From assembly GCA_032161045.1 (NCBI GenBank), contig JAVHTH010000012.1: DNA of 64,000 nucleotides; one strand, 5' to 3'. Below are positions 58,868 through 64,000 of this stretch, piece by piece. Position 1 is the stretch's first letter. Each line of letters opens with the position of its first letter. Under the pieces are notes generated by a model. It was not told the origin of the DNA. It made no database searches and was given only the letters and a program-made list of their open reading frames with translations. The DNA comes from Fervidibacter sinensis. Lineage in GTDB: Bacteria > Armatimonadota > Fervidibacteria > Fervidibacterales > Fervidibacteraceae. Both the position numbers and the translations under genes were made by a program.

Positions 58868-60433
58868 TTAGTGCCTAAAATGTCTCATCCCGGTAAACAC
58901 CATCGCAACGCCATAGCGGTTGCAAACTTCAATGACATCTTGGTCGCGCTTACTTCCACCGGGTTGAACGATTGCCGTCACGCCTGCTTTAGCAGCAATT
59001 TCCGGACCATCGGGCATGGGGAAGAAGGCTTCACTTGCAAGCACTGCTCCTTTTGCGCGCTCGCCTGCAAGTTCAACTGCAATCTTAACCGACAAGGCTC
59101 GGTTCATTTGTCCTGCGCCGATCCCAACTGTTGCCCCGTTTTTTGCGAGCACAACAGCGTTGCTTTTGACATGCTTGACAACTTTCCACGCAAACCACAA
59201 ATCTTTAAGTTCGTTCTCCGTCGGAGTTCGTTCAGTGACAACCCGCCATTGCTCTATTGGAACATCTTCCACATCAGCGGTTTGAACGAGCAAGCCACCA
59301 GAAACAGACTTAACAGCCAATTCAAAAGTGTGGAAAACAGGTGTCAATGGTTGGTCACCCATTTGCAAACTCATGATGCGAATTGTTTCGCCCCAACCTT
59401 TGCGCGATTTGATGCGTTCTAACGCTTCCGGATCGTAGTCAGGCGCGATGATGGCTTCGTAAAAACTCCCTTGCACGAGGATTTCCTCAGCAGTCGCAAG
59501 GTCAACTTTTCTGTTGACACCTATGATGCCGCCGAACCGAGCCTCAGGGTCAGCATCGCGAGCCTTCGCAAATGCCTCCGCTAAAGTCTCGCCAATTGCC
59601 ACACCGCATGGGTTCGTGTGCTTGATGATGCAGGCTGCAGGCTGCTCAAATTCTTTGACAAGGTTAAGTGCTGCATCCAAATCGGCAATGTTGTTGAATG
59701 ACAACTCTTTGCCCCAAAGTTGAACTGCTGTCGCCACGCTTGGAACTTCCGACATTGGGTCTGTGTAAAATGCTGCTTGTTGGTGCGGGTTCTCACCGTA
59801 GCGGACATCCATTCGCTTGACAAAACCGAGCGCTAACTCTTGTGGAAACTGAACGCCGGTTTGCTGTCGGAAATAAGCGAAGATGGCAGCATCATAGGCA
59901 GCAGTGTGAGCAAATGCTTTCAGCGCCAACTCGGCTCTCACCCTCAACGGCACTTCGCCGTCCTGAAGCCAATGCAAAACTTTCGGGTAATCGCTTGGGT
60001 CGCAAACGACGATGACATCCCGGTAGTTTTTCGCTGCAGCCCTCAAAAGCGTGACGCCACCAATGTCAATGTGCTCCAATGCAGTCAATTCGTCCACGCC
60101 TTGGCGGACGACTTCTCGGAACGGGTAAAGGTTGACGGCGACGAGGTCAATGGTTGAAATGCCCAATTGCTCAAGTTCGCGCAAGTGGGCAGCGACATCC
60201 CTGCGAGCCAAAATTCCAGCGGCGATGAAAGGGTGAATGGTTTTGACACGACCGTTGAGGATTTCGGGGAACTGAGTGACCTCACGAACTTCAAGCACAG
60301 GCAACCCAGCGTCCCTTAGCGTTTTCGCAGTCCCACCCGTTGAGACCAACTCAAACCCCAAATCGCGCAACCCTTTGGCAAACTCAACGATCCCGCTTTT
60401 GTCCCAAACGGAAAGCAGCGCTCGTTTCGGCAT
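58868..60433 (-). CDS. purH: Bifunctional AICAR formyltransferase/IMP cyclohydrolase
   Basis: 521 residues. Catalyses the last two steps of IMP synthesis. N-terminal MGS-like cyclohydrolase domain: ALLSVWDKSGIVEFAKGL, LVSTGGTAKTLRDAG, GRVKTIHPFIAAGILARR. C-terminal formyltransferase: RYGENPHQQAAFY, CIIKHTNPCGVAIGE with the catalytic Lys-His, then SNAVVLAKNGATVGIGAGQMNR and ASEAFFPMPDGPEIAA. AGGAGGGAAATTTG precedes ATG 60433. It is single, not in a pur operon here, and convergent with the SDR genes. Confidence 0.97.
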   Translation of the reverse strand: MPKRALLSVWDKSGIVEFAKGLRDLGFELVSTGGTAKTLRDAGLPVLEVREVTQFPEILNGRVKTIHPFIAAGILARRDVAAHLRELEQLGISTIDLVAVNLYPFREVVRQGVDELTALEHIDIGGVTLLRAAAKNYRDVIVVCDPSDYPKVLHWLQDGEVPLRVRAELALKAFAHTAAYDAAIFAYFRQQTGVQFPQELALGFVKRMDVRYGENPHQQAAFYTDPMSEVPSVATAVQLWGKELSFNNIADLDAALNLVKEFEQPAACIIKHTNPCGVAIGETLAEAFAKARDADPEARFGGIIGVNRKVDLATAEEILVQGSFYEAIIAPDYDPEALERIKSRKGWGETIRIMSLQMGDQPLTPVFHTFELAVKSVSGGLLVQTADVEDVPIEQWRVVTERTPTENELKDLWFAWKVVKHVKSNAVVLAKNGATVGIGAGQMNRALSVKIAVELAGERAKGAVLASEAFFPMPDGPEIAAKAGVTAIVQPGGSKRDQDVIEVCNRYGVAMVFTGMRHFRH

Positions 60434-60557
60434 TTCAAATTTCCCTCCTAAGTGGTTCGTCTTTCATGAAGATTTGACCGCTAAGATTTTGGCAACGCCC
60501 CATACCTATTTTTATCGGGCGATATTGGCAAGTAGACCCTTTTCACAAAACGCGATA

Positions 60558-61436
60558 CTACCGAAGTTTGGCTTTGAACGCAACCCAGCCTGCCAGTTCT
60601 CGTTCGTCAGCAACGCGGTAGCCTAACTTTGTGAGCAGCGGTTTGACCTCTTTCCAACCTTCGCTCGAAACTCCCGAAGCGATCCACAGACCATCACAAG
60701 TTAGAGCCTCTTTTGATTTGAGTTGCCAAGCCAAATCTTTGATGAGCGGGGTGAGCAAGTTGGAAAGCACTATGTCAAATTGACCTGAAACCCTTCGCAG
60801 CAAATCGCTCTTGACAAACTTGATTTTCCCCTCAACTTCGTTTCGTTTTGCATTTTCCATCGCTGCCTCAAGGGCAGCATCGTCAATGTCGGTCGCGACG
60901 ACCTCGGCAGCGCCGAGTTTCGCCGCTGCGATGGAAAGTATCCCTGAACCAGTTCCCACATCCAAAACGCGCTTTCCCGCTACTTGACAATTTTCCAGAA
61001 ATTCCAAGCACATCCTCGTCGTCGGGTGATGCCCCGTCCCAAAGCCACCCAAACTGCGCAACCTCAAGAGGATGCGTTCTTCAGGGTTGTCAACGGCATC
61101 GTCCGTGAGGGCAATGAGGAACTTTTCGCCGATGGACAACGGCGGCAATACTTCCCGCAACGGTGCCTCCCATTCTTCTGAGTCCAAAAGGCGGGTTGTG
61201 ATGGAAACAGGGTTAAGAAGCCAACCATGTGCCAAAGCGTAATCAACCTGCTCCTGCAGCCAAATCAATTTCTCCGTCACATCCTCAGTTGCGGGCAAGT
61301 ATCCAATAATCCGCACAGTGTTATCGGACTCAAAGTTCTGAGCCGTTCCAATACAACCTAAAGTGTCAAGCAGTCCGTGAATTTGCTCAGCGTTTATTGG
61401 GACAGTGGTGACGGCGATCTCCAGCCAAGCAAGCAT
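60558..61436 (-). CDS. prmA: Ribosomal protein L11 methyltransferase
   Basis: 292 residues. SAM-dependent enzyme trimethylating L11. N-terminal substrate-recognition domain (AWLEIAVTTVPINAEQIHGLL), then the Rossmann methyltransferase core: FGTGHHPTTRMCLEFLE, VLDVGTGSGILSIAAAKLGAAEVVATDIDD, IVLSNLLTPLIKDLA (the NLL motif of PrmA). ATG 61436 is used; GTG 61448 is an alternative within a short in-frame lead. It is alone between purH and the divergent AraC regulator. Confidence 0.9.
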   Translation of the reverse strand: MLAWLEIAVTTVPINAEQIHGLLDTLGCIGTAQNFESDNTVRIIGYLPATEDVTEKLIWLQEQVDYALAHGWLLNPVSITTRLLDSEEWEAPLREVLPPLSIGEKFLIALTDDAVDNPEERILLRLRSLGGFGTGHHPTTRMCLEFLENCQVAGKRVLDVGTGSGILSIAAAKLGAAEVVATDIDDAALEAAMENAKRNEVEGKIKFVKSDLLRRVSGQFDIVLSNLLTPLIKDLAWQLKSKEALTCDGLWIASGVSSEGWKEVKPLLTKLGYRVADERELAGWVAFKAKLR

Positions 61437-61549
61437 CAGTAACATCACCCTGCACAGTGGAAGTCACTTATGCGCTAACAAATTCTGTCACAAGTTTGTG
61501 GTTAACCTGAGTGCTAAACTTTTTCAGGGTTTGAAGGAAGTGAGCAAAG

Positions 61550-62572
61550 GTGTTAGGTGAAGCGAGACACCGTTTGAATGAGTTTGATTTCTGGATCCGG
61601 CAAAGGATGCTTCCGCTGGTTAAGCGTGAAGGGATAGCCCGTTTCATTTTTTGTAGACCGCCAATAACCGCTGATGCGCTTCCCTCCGATGTCCTCATCA
61701 TTGCGCGCCAAGAGCATCACCATCAACCGAGCACTCAACGGCGGTCATGGGAGATATGCCAACTGTGGAGGCAAGAGAAGTTGTGTTCATTCCGATTCCC
61801 GCATTTGGCGTATGTCCTTGAAGGAATTGCCGAAATCGGTGTGGGAACTGTGGTGCTTCGCGTCCCTTCAGATACTTTGTTGCTAATACCTCCCCATGTC
61901 CCAATAGATGACAATCGTCCTCATCGCAGGTTTCTTTCGCCACCTACTTCCTCTTCAGTGAAAGTCATTTGGTTCCTCATTGCACCATCATTGGTGCGAA
62001 CCCACATTTGCTATTCGGAATCATCTCAACACTTCTACACACCTTTGCAATTTCTGTTCGCTCCGAGCGTTTACCCTATGACTTTAGCGTTGATGGACGA
62101 ACTTGAACGAAAGGACGAAGGATATCGCGATGTGGCAGCATCTTACCTTGTGGCGATTTTTTGGCAAATTCTTAGGGCGATGAAAGCCCCTCCTTTGCCC
62201 GCGCGATGTGCCTCCGCGATCGTGGAAATTTTCCCGGAGGTCTCAGAGGACTCTTTGTCAGGTCAAATTTGCCGCCTTGTCCTTCAAACCTTCCCTACTA
62301 CCCCATCGGTGGGTAGGTTAGCGGATTTGACTGGAGTGAGTCCCTCCCACTTGCGCCATCTTTTCAAGCAACAAACCGGTCAAAGTTTGCAAAGTTACCT
62401 TCGCTCGCTAAAACTGAGAGTGGCGAAAATCCTTTTGCAGAAAACCGACTTTCCCATCGCACTCGTTGCCCAAATCTTAGGCTTTCAAGATCCACTTTAC
62501 TTCAGCAGATGGTTTAGGAAGTCTGCGGGTTGCCCACCATCGGAAATCCGTCAGTCAAATTTGAAGTTCTAA
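61550..62572 (+). CDS. AraC-family transcriptional regulator
   Basis: 340 residues. The C-terminal double helix-turn-helix of AraC/XylS proteins: TPSVGRLADLTGVSPSHLRHLFKQQTGQSLQSYLRSLKLRVAKILLQ, then IALVAQILGFQDPLYFSRWFRKSAGCPPSEIRQ. The N-terminal half is a possible cupin-like ligand domain with LAYVLEGIAEIGVGTVVLRVPSDTLLLIPP. It probably responds to a sugar or related ligand. GTG 61550 follows AAGGAAGTGAG. It lies immediately upstream of the second pseudopilin pair, 98 bases before its start, and could regulate it, but this is only positional. Confidence 0.9.
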   Translation: MLGEARHRLNEFDFWIRQRMLPLVKREGIARFIFCRPPITADALPSDVLIIARQEHHHQPSTQRRSWEICQLWRQEKLCSFRFPHLAYVLEGIAEIGVGTVVLRVPSDTLLLIPPHVPIDDNRPHRRFLSPPTSSSVKVIWFLIAPSLVRTHICYSESSQHFYTPLQFLFAPSVYPMTLALMDELERKDEGYRDVAASYLVAIFWQILRAMKAPPLPARCASAIVEIFPEVSEDSLSGQICRLVLQTFPTTPSVGRLADLTGVSPSHLRHLFKQQTGQSLQSYLRSLKLRVAKILLQKTDFPIALVAQILGFQDPLYFSRWFRKSAGCPPSEIRQSNLKF

Positions 62573-62670
62573 GCCAATGTTGTCCATGTCTATCGTCAAT
62601 TCGTCCATTGCCTCATCCCCCAACTGTGAAAGCCTCTAAAAGGGACAATTCACTTTTGGAGGTGATTGTT

Positions 62671-63351
62671 GTGCGCCATAGTGCTTTTACACTAATTGAG
62701 TTGCTTGTGGTAATAGCGATCATCGCCATTTTGGCAGCAATCTTGTTCCCCGTTTTCAGTCAAGCCCGCGAGAAAGCGAGACAAACTCAATGTTTGTCAA
62801 ACTCAAGGAACATCGCAATGGCATCTATCCAGTATGTGAACGATTACGATGAAATCAGTGTTCCCGCGCAATGGTGGGATCCCTTTATGCCTTGGCCAGT
62901 CTTGGTAAAGCCGTATGTCAAAAACTGGCAAATTCACTGGTGTCCATCTTTGGGAAATCCAGATACATCTGGCTGGGATGATTCAACTATCGGGCTGATT
63001 TCCCATCACGGAATAAATGCGTGGGGAGCATCTGAGTATTATACAGGAAGCAGTTGGCTTTTAAGGCACTATGGTGTTCAAAACAGACCTTCCGAACGGT
63101 GTTGGTATATGGACACCCTCTATTGGGACAACGAGGCTGGAAGAAATTATGGTTGGGGGTATTTCCGATTTGAAAACCAATACATGGCTGCTGATATGCA
63201 GTCTTTCTGGGATCCGAGGCACCAAGGAGGAGTGAATGTGGCTTTCTTAGATGGACATTCAAAGCATGTCAAGAAAGACCAAGTGTCACAAAAAGGTAAC
63301 TACTGGTTTAAGCCTGAATTTTGGGGAAATGTCTGGAGTGCAACAGACTAA
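62671..63351 (+). CDS. Pilin-like protein with H-X9-DG motif (DUF1559-like), second copy
   Basis: 226 residues from GTG 62671, which has GGAGGTG seven bases upstream; the frame is open farther back to 62530, overlapping the AraC gene, but that part is unlike any leader. The prepilin segment SAFTLIELLVVIAIIAILAA with Glu+5 and FPVFSQAREKARQ is almost identical to the protein at 19940. The C-terminal half differs (many Trp/Tyr residues, WCPSLGNPDTSGWDD), but DPRHQGGVNVAFLDGH keeps the H-X9-DG spacing. Expected to be cleaved by prepilin peptidase and held in the envelope. The small membrane protein at 63370 follows directly. Confidence 0.88.
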   Translation: MRHSAFTLIELLVVIAIIAILAAILFPVFSQAREKARQTQCLSNSRNIAMASIQYVNDYDEISVPAQWWDPFMPWPVLVKPYVKNWQIHWCPSLGNPDTSGWDDSTIGLISHHGINAWGASEYYTGSSWLLRHYGVQNRPSERCWYMDTLYWDNEAGRNYGWGYFRFENQYMAADMQSFWDPRHQGGVNVAFLDGHSKHVKKDQVSQKGNYWFKPEFWGNVWSATD

Positions 63352-63369
63352 GAAATAAAGCAAAGGGTG

Positions 63370-63543
63370 ATGAAAGTGGGTAAGAGCGAAATACCTACTT
63401 GGTTGGCAATTTTGATTATCGCAATTGTTATTGCCATAGTGGGATACTTTTTCTGGGCTAAAACGACACCACACCCGCGCAAGCCGCCTCCAGGAGTTAA
63501 ACCTACCCCTATAGCGCCAGGTGCGATGCAAAAGAGCCACTAA
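63370..63543 (+). CDS. Small single-pass membrane protein with proline-rich tail, second copy
   Basis: 57 residues: MKVGKSEIP, one transmembrane helix (about residues 10-29, WLAILIIAIVIAIVGYFFW) and a tail HPRKPPPGVKPTPIAPG. AAAGGGTG precedes the ATG by a short distance. It follows the pseudopilin stop by 18 bases. Its layout matches the protein at 20777 (charged start, EIP immediately before the helix, Pro-rich tail), though the actual tail sequence is not alike. No known family was recognised. The repeated pairing argues for a functional link with the pilin-like protein. Confidence 0.72.
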   Translation: MKVGKSEIPTWLAILIIAIVIAIVGYFFWAKTTPHPRKPPPGVKPTPIAPGAMQKSH

Positions 63544-63566
63544 GGTTTGACTATTGACAAGCCCTT

Positions 63567-64000
63567 TTACTCAACTGTCACGCTCTTCGCAAGGTTTCGG
63601 GGCTTGTCAACATCAAGCCCTTTCATGGCTGCTACATGGTGAGCGAGAAGTTGGAGCGGGATAACTGTCAAGAGAGGCGTGAGGTCTTCGTGGGTTTGTG
63701 GGATTGTGAAGATGAACTCTGCCATTTCATCAAAATCACGGTTGCCTTCAGTGGTCACGACAATAAGCCTCCCACCGCGAGCCTTGACTTCTTCTATGTT
63801 CGCGAGCGTCTTTTCGTAGACGCTGTCAACGGGGGCGATGCAAACAACAGGGGTGTCTTTGTCAACCAAAGCAATCGGTCCATGCTTGAATTCACCAGCA
63901 GGGTAACCTGATGCGTGGATGTAACTGACTTCCTTGAGTTTCAAAGCACCTTCCAAAGCCGTTGGGTAGTTTATGCCTCTTGCGAGATACAGGAAGTAGC
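63567..64000 (-). CDS. glmS: Glutamine--fructose-6-phosphate aminotransferase, C-terminal part (runs off the window)
   Basis: 144 codons are visible on the minus strand, continuing beyond base 64000. The sequence YFLYLARGINYPTALEGALK, then LKEVSYIHASGYPAGEFKHGPIALVD is the second SIS domain of GlmS, and the end PLLTVIPLQLLAHHVAAMKGLDVDKPRNLAKSVTVE is the normal GlmS C-terminus with the catalytic Lys. GlmS makes glucosamine-6-phosphate for cell-wall and UDP-GlcNAc synthesis. The N-terminal glutaminase domain lies outside the window. It converges with the small membrane protein gene. Confidence 0.95.
   Translation of the reverse strand, partial: YFLYLARGINYPTALEGALKLKEVSYIHASGYPAGEFKHGPIALVDKDTPVVCIAPVDSVYEKTLANIEEVKARGGRLIVVTTEGNRDFDEMAEFIFTIPQTHEDLTPLLTVIPLQLLAHHVAAMKGLDVDKPRNLAKSVTVE

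Overview
The window looks like a chromosomal segment of a saccharolytic, probably thermophilic bacterium of the Armatimonadota (Fervidibacter-like lineages are my best guess). This is inferred from several things: two prepilin-type H-X9-DG (DUF1559-like) proteins, a density of secreted glycoside hydrolases and Gfo/Idh/MocA oxidoreductases, roughly balanced GC content, strong GGAGGTG-type ribosome binding sites with frequent GTG starts, and bacterial housekeeping genes (dnaN, secDF, hisS, proS, purH, hrcA, murF). Taxonomy cannot be proven from the window alone. No phage, insertion sequence, rRNA or CRISPR array was seen.

Layout. 1-5.4 kb (minus strand): end of a DUF4239 protein, a DUF5703 glycosidase-like protein with an inserted LamG domain, tRNA-Thr(CGT), ogt and a phosphotriesterase-like hydrolase. 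5.5-14.5 kb (plus): MFS transporter, secreted Ig-like/CNA-B-like repeat protein, GH9 cellulase lipoprotein, oxidoreductase, a PIN toxin-antitoxin pair and GH1 beta-glucosidase. 14.6-18.4 kb: a radical SAM enzyme (AmrS type) translationally coupled to a URO-D-fold protein, then an MttB-family methyltransferase. 18.5-22.5 kb: dnaN, a pseudopilin-like protein with a small membrane partner, and a class II aldolase. 22.6-27.9 kb: a 1199-residue GH101-like protein and a GH30 enzyme. 27.9-31.8 kb (minus): remains of an AbiEii-type module, a TAT-exported oxidoreductase, hicBA, a DUF1080 protein and an ECF sigma factor. 32-44.5 kb: secG, flavin reductase, a second URO-D-like protein, a sugar isomerase, hisS, proS, nagZ-type GH3, ZIP transporter, a lone molybdate-type ABC permease, an EamA/SMR-like protein, another oxidoreductase and a CPBP protease. 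44.6-55.6 kb: murF, then a long minus-strand housekeeping series (hrcA, udg, yebC, foldase, mazG, a small basic protein, tRNA-Met, accB, secD, secF, rph). 55.8-58.8 kb: three consecutive nucleotide-sugar SDR genes. 58.9-64 kb: purH, prmA, an AraC regulator, a second pseudopilin plus small membrane protein pair, and the 3' part of glmS.

Function. GH9 (cellulose), GH1 (cellobiose and similar), GH30, GH3, the GH101-like and DUF5703 proteins, and DUF1080 with the oxidoreductases and sugar isomerase together suggest extensive plant or microbial polysaccharide breakdown. The MFS carrier is a candidate uptake route.

Most unusual content. (1) Intergenic spaces carry several families of short hairpin repeats whose stems vary while pairing is kept. 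(2) A pseudopilin-like protein is followed twice by a tiny EIP-transmembrane-proline-rich protein. (3) All three toxin-antitoxin-like loci carry toxins with a lost catalytic residue or an outright disrupted frame. (4) A LamG domain is embedded inside a toroid-type glycosidase.
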